Positions 22,467 to 33,002 of a stretch of 64,000 nucleotides of DNA are shown piece after piece; the first letter of the stretch is position 1, and each line of letters starts with the position of its first letter. Position numbers and translations under genes: made by a program. The notes beneath the pieces are model-generated. The model was given only the letters and a program-made list of their open reading frames with translations. It ran no database searches and was not told where the DNA came from. The DNA lies in assembly GCF_964059125.1 (NCBI RefSeq), contig NZ_OZ060395.1:509680-573679 (forward strand), read 5' to 3'. Origin of the DNA: Buchnera aphidicola (Eriosoma lanigerum) (GTDB lineage: Bacteria; Pseudomonadota; Gammaproteobacteria; Enterobacterales; Enterobacteriaceae).

Positions 22467-22494
22467 ATGTTACATATTGAACGTAAAGAGTCAA
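22467..22494 (-). promoter_or_regulatory. Promoter of the tRNA-Glu-23S-5S unit
   Basis: On the minus strand TTGACT (complement of 22489-22494) is followed after 16 bp by TAACAT (complement of 22467-22472), ending 26 bp before the tRNA. TTGACT is the -35 form used by E. coli rRNA P1 promoters, and a long A-tract directly upstream resembles an UP element. Together these suggest a strong stable-RNA promoter independent of aroE. The -10 box is only a partial match. Confidence 0.55.
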
Positions 22495-22629
22495 GTTTTT
22501 TTTTTATTTTAATAATAAACTATATAAACATTAAAAAAAAAATAAACACTTTATAAATATATTACCATAAAATTCTAATAAACATTAGAATAGATAAAAC
22601 AAACATAAATAATAATTTTGATCAATATT

Positions 22630-23469
22630 CTATTCAGAATGAATTGTATTTCTTAAAATATTAATTACTGGTTCTATTTCAGGACGTATTCTGTGCCATA
22701 GAAAGAAAGAAGCAGCTGCTTGAGCAACTAACATACCCATACCATCTTGTACATCTCTAGCTCCGTTTTTTAAACACCAAGACAAAAAAGGAGTTTGTTC
22801 TCTTTTTTGTGTATAATACATATCGTAACAATACCTAGTATTATTAATTACTTTACTAGAAATCATTGGTATATCACCAGTTACACCAGAAGAAGTAGCA
22901 TTAATAATTAAATCAAAAGAAAAATTAATTAATTCATACTGTTTCAAAATTGTAATTTTTTTATATTTATTAAAATGTAATACTAATTTTTCCGCATTAG
23001 AAAATGTACGATTAAAAACAAAAATTGAACAATTCAAATCTAATAGAACATTCATTATACCATAAGCTACTCCTCCAGCTCCTAATAATAATACATTATC
23101 TTTTTTTTTTAAAAAATTTAATTTACGTAAATCATATAGTAATCCTTCTCCATCCGTATTATCTCCTAAAATTATCTTATTACTTAATTTTATTAAAGTA
23201 TTTACAGAACCAGCTATATTAGCTCTATTTGTAACTTGATCCGCAAATAAAAAAGCTTCTTTTTTAAAAGGTAATGTAATATTAACACCCTTACCTGATT
23301 TACTAAAAAAATCATTTAAAAAAAATACTAAATTATGTTTGTTTACTAATTTAGCAGAATAATTATGAACAATACCTGTTTGTTTAGCAAACTGTTTGTG
23401 AATAAAAGGGGATAAAGAATGTTCAATCGGATTACCTACAACAACAAATTCAGATATAGTATTATCCAT
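22630..23469 (-). CDS. aroE: Shikimate dehydrogenase
   Basis: Reduces 3-dehydroshikimate to shikimate with NADPH, a step towards aromatic amino acids. The 279 residues (E. coli 272) show the substrate loop GNPIEHSLSP, catalytic Lys69 in NITLPFK, Asp106 in GDNTDG, the NADP-binding GAGGVA and the C-terminal DGMGMLVAQAA. The start overlaps the end of tsaC by 8 bp, so translation is probably coupled. A run of ten A on the coding strand (23101-23110) encodes LKKKD and must be read in frame. With aroB and aroK elsewhere in the window, it marks the nutritional role of the symbiont. Confidence 0.97.
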   Translation of the reverse strand: MDNTISEFVVVGNPIEHSLSPFIHKQFAKQTGIVHNYSAKLVNKHNLVFFLNDFFSKSGKGVNITLPFKKEAFLFADQVTNRANIAGSVNTLIKLSNKIILGDNTDGEGLLYDLRKLNFLKKKDNVLLLGAGGVAYGIMNVLLDLNCSIFVFNRTFSNAEKLVLHFNKYKKITILKQYELINFSFDLIINATSSGVTGDIPMISSKVINNTRYCYDMYYTQKREQTPFLSWCLKNGARDVQDGMGMLVAQAAASFFLWHRIRPEIEPVINILRNTIHSE

Positions 23470-24052
23470 AACGAACTATTTCTCCAGTAATAAGATTAAA
23501 AATAGAAGAAGGTTTTTTGTTAATTCCCAAAGGTCCACGTAATAACATTATATTTTTTCCAAATTGTTTGTAAAATTCTTCTACCGTCCTACAAGGTAAT
23601 AGTCCTGTTAAATTAGCACTAGTAGAAATAATAGGTTTTCCAAAAAGAGAACATAAATTTTTTACTACTTTATGATTTGTGATACGAGTAGCTATAAAGG
23701 ATGAATTACCATTTAACCAATATGGAACATTATCATTAGCTGGTAATAAAAAAGTTTTATGTCCTGGCCAATAAGAAGATAAAATTTTTTTATGCGATAA
23801 TAAAATTTTTTTTTCTAATATATAAGGTTTTAATTGATCATAATGCGCGGCAATTAATATAAAACCTTTGTTAATATTTCTATTTTTTAATTTGATTAAT
23901 GAAAAAATTGCTGATTTACTATCTGGATCACAACCAAGACTAAATACTGATTCAGTAGGATATGCTATAATTTTTTTTTTATTTAATTGATTCACAACAT
24001 CACTTACAGTATAAACGCTAGAATAATTAATATTATGAACATTATTAAACAT
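23462..24052 (-). CDS. tsaC: Threonylcarbamoyl-AMP synthase TsaC
   Basis: Makes threonylcarbamoyl-AMP from threonine, bicarbonate and ATP, the first step of the essential t6A37 modification of ANN-decoding tRNAs. The 196 residues (E. coli 190, former YrdC/RimN) keep AYPTESVFSLGCDPDS, KGFILIAA, the STSANLTGLLPCRTVEE motif and SWRTGEIVRYG-type ending (here LITGEIVRYG). It overlaps aroE by 8 bp, the same yrdC-aroE pairing as in E. coli. A run of ten A (23971-23980) lies in NKKKI. Its partners TsaB, TsaD and TsaE are not in the window. Confidence 0.94.
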   Translation of the reverse strand: MFNNVHNINYSSVYTVSDVVNQLNKKKIIAYPTESVFSLGCDPDSKSAIFSLIKLKNRNINKGFILIAAHYDQLKPYILEKKILLSHKKILSSYWPGHKTFLLPANDNVPYWLNGNSSFIATRITNHKVVKNLCSLFGKPIISTSANLTGLLPCRTVEEFYKQFGKNIMLLRGPLGINKKPSSIFNLITGEIVRYG

Positions 24053-24386
24053 ATATTATTAACATTAAAATAAAATTGATAGTATCTTACAATATAATTG
24101 TAATCAATGAGCAATAACAATAAATAATTTACTTATTTAAAAAACAAAAAAATCAATATTTATATATATTTATAATATTAATAATATATTATTTATATTA
24201 ATATATTTTAAAAAATTATTCTTATAATACTTAATATTAAGTATATTACATATTATTAAATAATCATTCTTATTTAAAAACACTGCTATATCAAGTAAAA
24301 CAAGTAAAATTTGAGCTGTAAATTTATATAAAACAGTTTATAATAATCATTAATTATTTTTTATCAAAGTATATTTTAAAATATTT
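24053..24386. other. Divergent tsaC-def spacer, no gene seen
   Basis: These 334 bp must hold promoters for both tsaC and def. They contain a short tandem repeat (AAGTAAAAC then AAGTAAAAT, near 24294-24310) and many A/T runs, but no coding frame, RNA gene or convincing promoter pair. The E. coli genes of this interval (such as smg and dprA) have left no recognisable trace. Confidence 0.55.
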
Positions 24387-24902
24387 ATGTCAGTTCTAAA
24401 TTTATTATATTACCCCGATCCAGGTTTAAGAATTAAAGCTGAACCTGTAAAAAAAATGAATTCTAAAATAAACAAAATCATTAACGATATGTTTGAAACA
24501 ATGTATTTTCAAGAAGGAATAGGACTCGCTGCTACACAAGTAGGAATCAATTTAAAAATAATTGTAATTAATATAGATCAAATAGAAGAAATTGTATTAA
24601 TCAATCCTAAATTAATAGAAAAGTATGGAAACTCATACATAGAAGAAGGTTGTTTATCCATTCCTGATCAACGGGCAAAGATTAACAGATCAAATTTTAT
24701 AAAAATACAAGCTATTAATAGAATTGGAAATAAAATCGAAATAACAGCATCATCATTACTTTCAATATGTATTCAACATGAAATGGATCATTTAGAAGGG
24801 AAATTGTTTATTGATTATTTATCATTATTAAAACAAAATCGAATTGAAAAAAAAATAAAAAAACTATATAAATTTAAAAATCATAATAAATATGAAATAT
24901 AA
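24387..24902 (+). CDS. def: Peptide deformylase
   Basis: Metalloenzyme removing the N-formyl group from nascent proteins at the ribosome exit. The 171 residues (E. coli 169) hold all three motifs: GIGLAATQ at 44-51, EGCLS with metal ligand Cys89, and HEMDH with ligands His131 and His135 and catalytic Glu132. It stands nine bases before fmt, which adds the formyl group to Met-tRNA, so the two enzymes of the formyl cycle form one operon as in E. coli. No Shine-Dalgarno is apparent. Confidence 0.98.
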   Translation: MSVLNLLYYPDPGLRIKAEPVKKMNSKINKIINDMFETMYFQEGIGLAATQVGINLKIIVINIDQIEEIVLINPKLIEKYGNSYIEEGCLSIPDQRAKINRSNFIKIQAINRIGNKIEITASSLLSICIQHEMDHLEGKLFIDYLSLLKQNRIEKKIKKLYKFKNHNKYEI

Positions 24903-24911
24903 TACAATTAT

Positions 24912-25853
24912 ATGTTAAAAATAATATTTGCCGGAACACCAGAATTTTCTGCTCAACATTTAAATGAATTAATTAAATCTAAATATAACATTGTAGCTGT
25001 TCTTACAAAACCAGATCAACCTTCTGGAAGAGGCAATCAAACCACTTTTTCTCCAGTTAAAAAAATTGCTAAAAAACATAATATTCCAATATTTCAACCA
25101 AATATATTAAATTATTCAATTCAATCTTCTTTATCTTGTTTTAATGCAAATATAATGATTGTAGTTGCATATGGTTTAATACTTCCAAAAATAATATTAA
25201 ATATGTTTCCTATGGGATGTATTAATATTCATGCATCTTTGCTACCTCGTTGGAGAGGTCCATCTCCCATACACAGTGCTTTATTAGCAGGTGATAAATT
25301 TACTGGAATTACTATTATAAAAATGGATAATAATATTGATACTGGTGATATTCTATACTCAAGAAAATGTAATATTACAAATATAGATACTACAAAATCT
25401 TTAACCAAAAAATTAATCCAATTAGGAATTCAATGTATTTTAGTTACATTAACAAACATTATCAAAAAAATAGTGATATATCAAAGACAAGATCATTTAA
25501 TATCAACATATTCAAAAAAAATACAAAAAATTGATGCTAAAATTAATTGGAATAACGAAGCACAAGTAATAGATAGAATGATCCGTGCATATAATCCATG
25601 GCCTATAAGTTATTTTATTATTCATAATATTCGAATAAAAATATTTAAAGCTCAAATTATACCAAATTACATTTATAAAGAAAAATGTATCGGGAAAATT
25701 TTATCTATTAATAAAGAAGGAATAAATATACAAACCGCAACTGATATAATACAAATTCAAGAAATACAATTTCCAGGTAAAAAAATAATTACATCAATAG
25801 ATATTTATAATTCCAAAAAAAAATGGTTTATTCCAGAATCAATATTAAAATAA
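24912..25853 (+). CDS. fmt: Methionyl-tRNA formyltransferase
   Basis: Transfers a formyl group from 10-formyl-THF to initiator Met-tRNA. The 313 residues (E. coli 315) show the catalytic Asn105, His107 and Asp143 (NIHASLLPRWRG and NNIDTGDI) and a C-terminal tRNA-binding domain that is noticeably Ile/Lys-rich. The start is an ATG with no clear ribosome site, suggesting coupling to def nine bases upstream. A run of nine A bases at 25815-25823 encodes SKKKW near the end. A strong bidirectional terminator follows. Confidence 0.97.
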   Translation: MLKIIFAGTPEFSAQHLNELIKSKYNIVAVLTKPDQPSGRGNQTTFSPVKKIAKKHNIPIFQPNILNYSIQSSLSCFNANIMIVVAYGLILPKIILNMFPMGCINIHASLLPRWRGPSPIHSALLAGDKFTGITIIKMDNNIDTGDILYSRKCNITNIDTTKSLTKKLIQLGIQCILVTLTNIIKKIVIYQRQDHLISTYSKKIQKIDAKINWNNEAQVIDRMIRAYNPWPISYFIIHNIRIKIFKAQIIPNYIYKEKCIGKILSINKEGINIQTATDIIQIQEIQFPGKKIITSIDIYNSKKKWFIPESILK

Positions 25854-25925
25854 ATTAAATAAATATAATATATTATTACCTTAAAGTACAATTTTATTCA
25901 ATAAAATATTGTTACACTAGAAATT

Positions 25926-25955
25926 AAAAAAACGGTATCTAATACCGTTTTTTTT
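25926..25955. terminator. Bidirectional intrinsic terminator, fmt / rplQ
   Basis: CGGTAT (25933-25938) pairs with ATACCG (25942-25947) around a 3-nt loop; the stem is flanked by seven A on the left and eight T on the right, which lengthen it and supply a U-tract in both directions. It lies 72 bp past fmt and 80 bp past rplQ, so it can end both convergent transcripts, including the alpha ribosomal operon. Confidence 0.9.
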
Positions 25956-26035
25956 AATTATTATAATTAAATTAATCATCATACATTTAATATAATAAAA
26001 CAAATTTAAAAATATCAAACACAATCAATTTTAAT

Positions 26036-26416
26036 TTAAATACTATCTTTTTTATTTTGTATTCGATCTACTAATTCGATATAAGCTAATGCAGCATTAT
26101 CACCCACACGAAATCCACATTTTAATAGTCTAGTATAACCACCTAATCTAGTATTATACCTAGGACCAAGAGTATGAAATAACTTAGCTACTATTTCATT
26201 ATTTCTTAATTTAGAAAATAGTAATCTACGATTTGATAAAGTGTCTGTCTTTGAAACAGTTATCAAAGGCTCAACAAATCTACGAAGTTCTTTTGCTTTT
26301 TCTAAAGTGGTTTTAATAATTTCATGACGAAATAATGAACATGACATATTTTGAAACATAGATTTAAGATGACTACGATTTCGATTAAACTTCCTACCAA
26401 TCTTGCGATGTCGCAT
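26036..26416 (-). CDS. rplQ: 50S ribosomal protein L17
   Basis: Large-subunit protein near the exit-tunnel opening. The 126 residues (E. coli 127) open [16 protein letters not shown] and contain the conserved [17 protein letters not shown]. Last gene of the alpha operon (rpsM-rpsK-rpsD-rpoA-rplQ), 44 bp after rpoA and just before the shared terminator. Confidence 0.98.
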   Translation of the reverse strand: MRHRKIGRKFNRNRSHLKSMFQNMSCSLFRHEIIKTTLEKAKELRRFVEPLITVSKTDTLSNRRLLFSKLRNNEIVAKLFHTLGPRYNTRLGGYTRLLKCGFRVGDNAALAYIELVDRIQNKKDSI

Positions 26417-26460
26417 ACCGTATCCTTAATTATATTACTTTAAACAATATAAACAAAAAA

Positions 26461-27450
26461 TCATTCATCTATAATTTTTTTAGGAGGCCAATTTTCTAAA
26501 TGCATACCTAATGATAAATTTCTTGCTGCTAATACATCTTTAATTTCAGTTAAAGATTTTTTACCTAAATTAGGTGTTTTTAATAATTCAACTTCAGTTC
26601 TTTGAACTAAATCACCTATGTAATGTATTGATTCCGCTTTTAAACAATTAGCAGAACGAACAGTTAATTCTAAATCATCTACTAAACGTAACAAAATAGG
26701 ATCAATACTTGGTTTTTCCTCACGTACTTCTGGTTCACTTACATCTTTTAAATCTACAAAAGCCTCTAATTGTTCTGATAAAATTGTAGCTGCTCTTCTA
26801 ATTGCTTCTTCAGGATCAATAGTTCCATTAGTTTTCATTTCAATGATTAACTTATCTAAATCAGTACGCTGTTCTACTCTAGCAGCTTCCACATTATAAG
26901 AAATCTGATCTATGGGACTATAACAAGCATCAACTAATAACCTACCTATAGTATTTTTACTATCTTCTAAAGATATACGAGCAAAAGCAGGAACATAACC
27001 ACGACCACGTTGTACTTTAATTCTCATATTTATAGAAGAATGAACATCAGTTAAATTACAAATAACATGTTCTGGTTTAATAATTTCAACATCTGAATGA
27101 TAAGCAATATCAGATGCAGTGACTATTCCTATTCCCGTTTTATGTAATGTAACTATTACTTCTTCTTTACTATGTAATTTAATTGCTAATTTCTTTAAAT
27201 TTAATAGAATTTCAATAACATCTTCTTGTACTCCTTCTTTACTACTATATTCATGAAGAACTCCATCAATTTCTACTTCTGTTACAGCACAACCTGGCAT
27301 TGAAGAAAGAAGTATACGACGCAAAGCATTGCCTAGAGTATGTCCAAATCCTCTCTCTAATGGTTCAAGTGTAACCTTTGCATGTGTAACATTTATTTGT
27401 TCTATTTCTACTAATTTTGGTTTTAAAAAATCATTTACAGAATTCTTCAT
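26461..27450 (-). CDS. rpoA: RNA polymerase alpha subunit
   Basis: Forms the dimer that nucleates RNA polymerase. At 329 residues it is as long as E. coli alpha. The N-terminal domain (1-235) includes the [15 protein letters not shown] assembly motif; after a short linker the C-terminal domain (about 250-329) keeps the DNA-binding surface (Arg265 in [11 protein letters not shown], and [10 protein letters not shown]), so UP-element recognition should still work. That fits the A-tract upstream of the tRNA-Glu-23S promoter. It lies between rpsD and rplQ in the alpha operon. Confidence 0.99.
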   Translation of the reverse strand: MKNSVNDFLKPKLVEIEQINVTHAKVTLEPLERGFGHTLGNALRRILLSSMPGCAVTEVEIDGVLHEYSSKEGVQEDVIEILLNLKKLAIKLHSKEEVIVTLHKTGIGIVTASDIAYHSDVEIIKPEHVICNLTDVHSSINMRIKVQRGRGYVPAFARISLEDSKNTIGRLLVDACYSPIDQISYNVEAARVEQRTDLDKLIIEMKTNGTIDPEEAIRRAATILSEQLEAFVDLKDVSEPEVREEKPSIDPILLRLVDDLELTVRSANCLKAESIHYIGDLVQRTEVELLKTPNLGKKSLTEIKDVLAARNLSLGMHLENWPPKKIIDE

Positions 27451-27482
27451 GAATTACCTCACCTCACTTCCATATATACACA

Positions 27483-28103
27483 TTATTTAGAATAAAGTTC
27501 AATAATTAAATGTTCATTAATATCTGCAGATAAATCCGTACGATCAGGAATTCTCGTTATTATTCCTTCCATCTTATGTATATCAACTGTCAACCAAGTT
27601 GGTTGTTCTCTTTGTTCAGATAATTCTAAAGCAGCTTTAATACGAGATTGATTTTGAGAATTCTTATGAACTGTAATAATATCATTTTTTGATAATTGAC
27701 AAGAAGGGATATTAACAATCTTAAAATTCACTAATATTGATCTATGGCTTACTAATTGTCTTGCTTCTGATCTAGTAACGCTAAAACCCATTCGATAAAC
27801 TATATTATCTAATCTATATTCTAATAATTGTAATAATTTCTCTCCAGTATTACCTTTTAGCCTAGCTGCTTTATTATAATAATTTCTAAATTGACGTTCT
27901 AAAATTCCATATAATCTTCTAACTTTTTGTTTTTCACGTAACTGAACTGCATAATCTGATAAACGAAGTTTTCGAGCACCATGTTGCCCAGGTGGATGAT
28001 CAATCCTACATTTAGAATCAATGGAACGAAAACCAGACTTTAAAAATAAATCAGTTCCTTCTCTTCTGCATAATCGTAATTTTGGTCCTAAATATTTTGC
28101 CAT
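27483..28103 (-). CDS. rpsD: 30S ribosomal protein S4
   Basis: Primary 16S-binding protein that starts assembly of the 30S body; in E. coli it also represses translation of the alpha operon by binding its mRNA leader. The 206 residues match E. coli in length, with the S4 RNA-binding domain at about 95-160 ([15 protein letters not shown]). It stands 33 bp after rpsK. Confidence 0.99.
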   Translation of the reverse strand: MAKYLGPKLRLCRREGTDLFLKSGFRSIDSKCRIDHPPGQHGARKLRLSDYAVQLREKQKVRRLYGILERQFRNYYNKAARLKGNTGEKLLQLLEYRLDNIVYRMGFSVTRSEARQLVSHRSILVNFKIVNIPSCQLSKNDIITVHKNSQNQSRIKAALELSEQREQPTWLTVDIHKMEGIITRIPDRTDLSADINEHLIIELYSK

Positions 28104-28136
28104 TATATTTTATATTCCTATATCTAAAAATCTAAT

Positions 28137-28526
28137 TTATACTCGACGTTTTTTGGGAGGACGACAACCATTATGAGGTATTGGTGTTACATCAGTAATA
28201 TTAGTAATCTTAAAACCTGCCGTATTTAAAGCTCTAATAGTAGATTCACGACCAGGACCTGGTCCTTTAACCATTACTTCTAAATTTTTTATTCCATAAT
28301 CTTTAACTAAATCAGCACAACGCTCTGCAGCTACTTGAGCAGCAAAAGGAGTAGATTTTCTTGAACCTCGAAACCCAGAACCTCCAGAAGTAGCCCAACC
28401 TAAAGTATTACCTTGACGATCAGTAATACTTACAATGGTATTATTAAATGAAGCATGTATATGAGCAACCCCATCTAAAATTTGTTTTTTTATACGTTTT
28501 CTAGTACGAATTACTGGCTTAGCCAT
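28137..28526 (-). CDS. rpsK: 30S ribosomal protein S11
   Basis: Platform protein of the 30S subunit near the mRNA exit. The 129 residues equal E. coli S11; [17 protein letters not shown] and the C-terminal [17 protein letters not shown] are nearly unchanged. It follows rpsM after 23 bp. Confidence 0.99.
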   Translation of the reverse strand: MAKPVIRTRKRIKKQILDGVAHIHASFNNTIVSITDRQGNTLGWATSGGSGFRGSRKSTPFAAQVAAERCADLVKDYGIKNLEVMVKGPGPGRESTIRALNTAGFKITNITDVTPIPHNGCRPPKKRRV

Positions 28527-28549
28527 ACTATAAACTCCTGACTATTAAA

Positions 28550-28906
28550 TTACTTTTTTATTGATTTTCTAGGACCTTTTCTTGTTCTAGCATTTGTTTT
28601 TGTTCTTTGACCTCTTACCGGTAGACTTTTTCTATGTCTTAAACCACGATAACATCCTAAATCCATCAATCTTTTAATACTTAACGTTATATCTCTTCTT
28701 AAATCACCTTCTACAATAAATTTAGATACTGCTTCACGTAATAATTCTACTTGTTTTTCTGATAAATCAGCAATTTTCATTTCTTCAGATATACCTGTAG
28801 AAAAACAAATTATTTTAGCACGAGCTTTTCCTATACCATAAATTGCTGTTAAAGCAATAATAGCATGCTTGTTATCAGGAATATTGATACCTGCAATACG
28901 AGCCAC
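28550..28906 (-). CDS. rpsM: 30S ribosomal protein S13
   Basis: Head protein of the 30S subunit that contacts L5 and the P-site tRNA. The 118 residues equal the E. coli length; the N-terminus [15 protein letters not shown] and the basic tail [14 protein letters not shown], which reaches the tRNA, are conserved. First gene of the alpha operon, 96 bp after rpmJ, where the S4-regulated leader would lie; the leader fold cannot be judged by eye. Confidence 0.99.
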   Translation of the reverse strand: MARIAGINIPDNKHAIIALTAIYGIGKARAKIICFSTGISEEMKIADLSEKQVELLREAVSKFIVEGDLRRDITLSIKRLMDLGCYRGLRHRKSLPVRGQRTKTNARTRKGPRKSIKK

Positions 28907-29002
28907 TATTTACTCCTTGATCTTGATAGTTACAATTTTTTATTTTTAACAAATAATAATCAATAATATTATTATTTATATATATAATTAAAATAAATAC
29001 AA

Positions 29003-29119
29003 TTATCCTTGACGTTGTTTATGCTTTGGATCGTTACTACAAATAATCCGAACAACATTTTTTCTTCGAACAATTTTACAATTTCTACATAATGTTTTTA
29101 CTGATGCTCGAACTTTCAT
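29003..29119 (-). CDS. rpmJ: 50S ribosomal protein L36
   Basis: A 38-residue zinc-binding protein of the large subunit, too short for usual gene finders. The minus-strand frame reads [20 protein letters not shown] and continues to end KHKQRQG. The zinc ligands Cys11, Cys14 and Cys27 and His33 of the C+ form are present, so zinc binding is kept. GAGGTG stands five bases before the ATG. It lies between secY and rpsM, its E. coli position. Confidence 0.97.
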   Translation of the reverse strand: MKVRASVKTLCRNCKIVRRKNVVRIICSNDPKHKQRQG

Positions 29120-29157
29120 TATAACACCTCAAAAAAAATATCTAACATATTATTTTG

Positions 29158-30486
29158 TTAATGTTTTATATTAAAATTAGTTTTTTTTAAAATTGAATCA
29201 TATTGATTTGACATAATCATAGTTTGTATCTGCAAAATAAAATCCATAATTACGACTACTACTATCAGTAACGAAGTTCCACCAAAATAAAATGGAACAT
29301 GTATAGCATTCCTAAGAAATTCTGGAATTAAACAAATAAAAGTAATATATAATGCATTAATTAAAATTAAACGTAACATAATTTTCTTTATATATTTTGC
29401 AGTTTGCTCTCCTGGTCTAATTCCAGGAATAAATGCTCCTGATTTCTTTAAATTATCAGCTGTCTCACGAGGATTAAATAATAATTCTGTATAAAAAAAA
29501 CAAAAGAAAAATATAGTACTAATATATAAAATTAAATATAACGGTTGATTAGGTTGTAAATTCCATACTATCAATGAAAACCAATGGAAATAATGCATAC
29601 TTCCAAACCAAGAAACTATAGTAGCAGGAAATAAAATTAAACTAGAAGCAAAAATAGCTGGAATCACACCTGACATATTTACTTTTAATGGTAAATATGT
29701 ACTATGTGAAGAATACATTTTCCTACCTTGTTGACGACGTGCATAATTAACAAAAATTTTTCTCTGGCTTCTTTCAATACAAACTACTAAACAAGTAATA
29801 GAAAATACTAATATTAAAATTACAAATAATAATAAAACGGATAAATTTCCTTGTCTTATTTCTTCAATAGTGTTTCCAATAGCTCCAGGAAATCCTACCA
29901 AGATACCAGTACAAATAATAATAGAAATACCATTTCCTATTCCACTTTTAGTAATTAATTCTCCTAACCACATTAAAAACATAGTTCCTGTAACTAAACT
30001 AATAATAGCTAAACAATAAAAACTGAAATTTAAGTTGACTACTAAATTTTGCATTCCTGGTATATGTGGAAAACTAATAGCAATACCTATAGATTGTAAA
30101 ATAGATAAAAACAAAGTAGTATACCTTATATACCGATTAATCTTTTGTCTTCCTATATCTCCTTCTTTTTTTAGATCTTTTAACTTAGGATGCACTAAAG
30201 TTAAAACTTGCAATATAATTGATGCAGAAATATATGGCATAATTCCTAAAGAAAAAATTGAAGCATGACTTAAAGCTCCACCAGAAAACATATTAAACAT
30301 CTCAACAACGGTTCCTTTTTGATAATTAATTAATTGAGATAATTCAATAGTGTTAATTCCTGGTATAGGAATAAATGTTCCAATTCTAAATACTAATAAA
30401 GAAAAAACGAAAAATAACAACCTTTTTTTTAATTCTGTCAGTCCAGAATTAATATTATTAGTATTAATTTTTAATATCTTACTCAT
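29158..30486 (-). CDS. secY: Protein translocase channel SecY
   Basis: Pore of the Sec translocon in the inner membrane. The 442 residues (E. coli 443) form ten predicted hydrophobic segments, with the plug-region motif IPIPGIN near 42-48, the cytoplasmic loop [21 protein letters not shown] and the [12 protein letters not shown] segment that contacts SecA and ribosomes. It sits at the end of the spc operon, six bases after rplO. Its presence together with 4.5S RNA and PpiD shows that envelope protein export is maintained. Confidence 0.99.
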   Translation of the reverse strand: MSKILKINTNNINSGLTELKKRLLFFVFSLLVFRIGTFIPIPGINTIELSQLINYQKGTVVEMFNMFSGGALSHASIFSLGIMPYISASIILQVLTLVHPKLKDLKKEGDIGRQKINRYIRYTTLFLSILQSIGIAISFPHIPGMQNLVVNLNFSFYCLAIISLVTGTMFLMWLGELITKSGIGNGISIIICTGILVGFPGAIGNTIEEIRQGNLSVLLLFVILILVFSITCLVVCIERSQRKIFVNYARRQQGRKMYSSHSTYLPLKVNMSGVIPAIFASSLILFPATIVSWFGSMHYFHWFSLIVWNLQPNQPLYLILYISTIFFFCFFYTELLFNPRETADNLKKSGAFIPGIRPGEQTAKYIKKIMLRLILINALYITFICLIPEFLRNAIHVPFYFGGTSLLIVVVVIMDFILQIQTMIMSNQYDSILKKTNFNIKH

Positions 30487-30492
30487 TATATA

Positions 30493-30933
30493 CTAATTTT
30501 CCTCAATTATTTTACCACCAGCTTCTTCAATTTTTAATCGAGCACCTTTTGTAACACGTAATCCCTGTATAATCAATGGTTTGTTAATTGTTCCGGAAAG
30601 AATGATTTTTACATACTTTATATTACTATTAATTAAATTATATAATTTTAATTGTTCTAAATTAATAATATTATTTTTAATTTTTTCTAATTCAAATAAT
30701 CGAATTTCATCCGTTAGAATTTTTTTTCTAGAAGTAAATCCAAATTTTGGTATACGTCTGTACAATGGCATTTGACCTCCTTCAAAACCACGACGAATAC
30801 TACTACCAGATCTAGATTTTTGACCCTTATGTCCTCTACCTGAAGTTTTTCCTAAACCAGAACCAATTCCTCTACCTAATCTTTTTTTACTTTTATAAGA
30901 ATTTTTTGATCCTTTTAAAGTATTTAAATACAT
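30493..30933 (-). CDS. rplO: 50S ribosomal protein L15
   Basis: Late-assembly large-subunit protein. The 146 residues (E. coli 144) begin [11 protein letters not shown] and hold the Gly/Arg-rich [20 protein letters not shown] segment and the C-terminal [18 protein letters not shown]. The middle (about 85-115) is more diverged and Ile/Asn-rich. It is three bases after rpmD. Confidence 0.98.
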   Translation of the reverse strand: MYLNTLKGSKNSYKSKKRLGRGIGSGLGKTSGRGHKGQKSRSGSSIRRGFEGGQMPLYRRIPKFGFTSRKKILTDEIRLFELEKIKNNIINLEQLKLYNLINSNIKYVKIILSGTINKPLIIQGLRVTKGARLKIEEAGGKIIEEN

Positions 30934-30936
30934 TTC

Positions 30937-31119
30937 TTACTCCTCTCTTACTTCTAACATGTAAGAAATTTTTTTTATCATTCCTCTAATAGCATTATCA
31001 TTATTACGATATACGCTATGTCCAATTCTTCTTAATCCTAATCCTTTCAAAGTAGATTTATGTTTTGGTAAACGTCCTATAGAACTTTTAACTTGCGTAA
31101 TTTTTATTTTCATAATCAT
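30937..31119 (-). CDS. rpmD: 50S ribosomal protein L30
   Basis: Small large-subunit protein of 60 residues (E. coli 59); [28 protein letters not shown] matches throughout its first half. Met1 aligns with the E. coli start; an internal ATG two codons later is possible. It lies seven bases after rpsE. Confidence 0.97.
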   Translation of the reverse strand: MIMKIKITQVKSSIGRLPKHKSTLKGLGLRRIGHSVYRNNDNAIRGMIKKISYMLEVREE

Positions 31120-31126
31120 TTGAGAA

Positions 31127-31630
31127 TTAACCTAAAATTTCATCTATAGATTTATTGCGTTTAGCAGCTATCATATCTGGAGAATTCATATTCTCCAATC
31201 CTTTCATAGTAGCTCGAACAACATTAATAGGATTAGTAGAACCATACGATTTAGCTAATACATTATGAATTCCAGCAACTTCTAACACTGCTCTCATAGC
31301 ACCTCCTGCTATAATTCCCGTACCATCAGAAGCAGGTTTCATAAATATCATAGAACCTGTATGAAATCCTTGTAAAGAATGATATAAAGTTTTATTCTTT
31401 AAAGGAATAGTAATCATATTTCTTCTTGCTTTTTCCATTGCTTTTTGAATAGCAGCTGGTACTTCTCTTGCTTTTCCATAACCAAAACCTACTTTTCCTT
31501 CTCCATTTCCTACTACTGTTAAAGCAGTAAATGAAAAAATACGACCACCTTTAACCGTTTTAGATACTCGATTCACAGAAATTAATTTTTCTTGTAATTC
31601 AATACCTGTATTTTTTTCTAAATTAGCCAT
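31127..31630 (-). CDS. rpsE: 30S ribosomal protein S5
   Basis: 30S body protein that helps unwind mRNA and controls decoding fidelity. The 167 residues equal E. coli; the double-stranded RNA-binding-like N-terminal domain ([19 protein letters not shown]) and the [17 protein letters not shown] motif are intact. It is fourteen bases after rplR. Confidence 0.99.
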   Translation of the reverse strand: MANLEKNTGIELQEKLISVNRVSKTVKGGRIFSFTALTVVGNGEGKVGFGYGKAREVPAAIQKAMEKARRNMITIPLKNKTLYHSLQGFHTGSMIFMKPASDGTGIIAGGAMRAVLEVAGIHNVLAKSYGSTNPINVVRATMKGLENMNSPDMIAAKRNKSIDEILG

Positions 31631-31644
31631 CCAATTATTTTGCC

Positions 31645-32019
31645 TTAAAACTTGAGTCCAGATTTTCGAGCTGATTCAGCTAATGCTTTAACTCGACCGT
31701 GATATTGAAAACCAGAACGATCAAAAGAAACTGATGTAATAGTTTTATTTATAGCTCTCTCAGCAATAATTCTACCAAGAATAGCTGCAGATTCTTGATT
31801 TCCTGTATATTTTAAAGATGAAAAAATGTTACGTTCTAATGTAGAAGCTGAAACTAAAACTTTAGCATTTTCAGAAACAATAATCTGAGCATACATATGA
31901 CGAGAAGAACGATGTACAACTAAACGAATAACTCCTAATTTCTTTAATTGACAACGTACACGTCTAGCACGACGTAATCTAGCAAACTTTTTTTTTGTAG
32001 TACTTGCATTAGATATCAT
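31645..32019 (-). CDS. rplR: 50S ribosomal protein L18
   Basis: Binds 5S rRNA with L5 and L25 in the central protuberance. The 124 residues exceed E. coli L18 (117) by a short N-terminal extension (MISNAST) before [12 protein letters not shown]; no other ATG is available, so the extension seems real unless a non-ATG start is used. The C-terminal [20 protein letters not shown] is conserved. The gene almost abuts rplF (one base between). Confidence 0.97.
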   Translation of the reverse strand: MISNASTTKKKFARLRRARRVRCQLKKLGVIRLVVHRSSRHMYAQIIVSENAKVLVSASTLERNIFSSLKYTGNQESAAILGRIIAERAINKTITSVSFDRSGFQYHGRVKALAESARKSGLKF

Positions 32020-32020
32020 C

Positions 32021-32557
32021 TTACTTCTTTTTTGCCTCTTTAATTTTTATTATTTCATTTTCATATCGAACACCTTTTCCTTTATATGATTCAGGAACTC
32101 TATATGAACGTAAGTTAGCTGCTACTTGTCCTACTAATTGTTTATCCGCACTTTTTAAAATAATTTCATTTTGAGCAATCACTGTTGCAGTAACACCAAT
32201 AGGCAACTTGTAATCTATTACATGAGAATATCCTAATGACATGTTAATAATATTTGTTTTATGTATTGCAATACGATAACCGACACCTGATAGTTGCAAT
32301 TTTTTATAAAAACCATGAGTGACTCCTATAATCATAGAATACACTAATGAGCGAATAGTACCTGCTTGAGCCCAACCATATACTGTATTAAATTTATTTT
32401 TAAAAGTTAATACGTTATTATGAAAATTTACTGCAACACTATCATTGATTAATCTATTCAATACAATCTGATTTTTTTTAATTGTAATACTTTTTTCATT
32501 TAATATTACTTCTACTTCAGGAGGGACAATAATAGGGCACTTAGCTATACGAGACAT
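32021..32557 (-). CDS. rplF: 50S ribosomal protein L6
   Basis: Large-subunit protein near the factor-binding site. From this start it has 178 residues (E. coli 177), begins [12 protein letters not shown] as expected, and has a strong AGGAGG just upstream. An ATG 33 bp earlier would overlap rpsH and add eleven unmatched residues. The C-terminal [24 protein letters not shown] is typical. Confidence 0.98.
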   Translation of the reverse strand: MSRIAKCPIIVPPEVEVILNEKSITIKKNQIVLNRLINDSVAVNFHNNVLTFKNKFNTVYGWAQAGTIRSLVYSMIIGVTHGFYKKLQLSGVGYRIAIHKTNIINMSLGYSHVIDYKLPIGVTATVIAQNEIILKSADKQLVGQVAANLRSYRVPESYKGKGVRYENEIIKIKEAKKK

Positions 32558-32574
32558 TTTTCCTCCTAATATTA

Positions 32575-32967
32575 TTATGATACATAACAAATAATTTCAC
32601 CACCAAGGTTCATTTTACGAGCAGTACGATCTGTCATAACACCTTTAGAAGTAGAAATAATTGCAATACCTAATCCATCCATAACTTTAGGTAACTTACT
32701 ATTTTTTTTATATATTCTCAAACTAGGTTTACTAATGCGATGTATTTTGGAAATTACTGGTTTTCCACGAAAATATTTTAAATAAATTTCTAATTCTTTT
32801 TTAGTAGTTCCATGTATATAATAATTATGAATATATCCTTCTTCTTTTAATACTTTTCCAATTGATTTTTTTAATATAGAAGACGGCATTTTTACTAAAA
32901 TTTTATTAGCTATTTGTCCATTTCGGATACGAGTTAACATATCAGATATAGGATCTTGTGTACTCAT
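32575..32967 (-). CDS. rpsH: 30S ribosomal protein S8
   Basis: Primary 16S-binding protein; in E. coli it represses the spc operon by binding the mRNA at rplE. The 130 residues equal E. coli; [14 protein letters not shown] and the C-terminal [22 protein letters not shown] are conserved. It follows rpsN after 35 bp. Confidence 0.99.
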   Translation of the reverse strand: MSTQDPISDMLTRIRNGQIANKILVKMPSSILKKSIGKVLKEEGYIHNYYIHGTTKKELEIYLKYFRGKPVISKIHRISKPSLRIYKKNSKLPKVMDGLGIAIISTSKGVMTDRTARKMNLGGEIICYVS

Positions 32968-33002
32968 CTACATTTCCTCTCATATTCCGTTTATTATATT
33001 TA

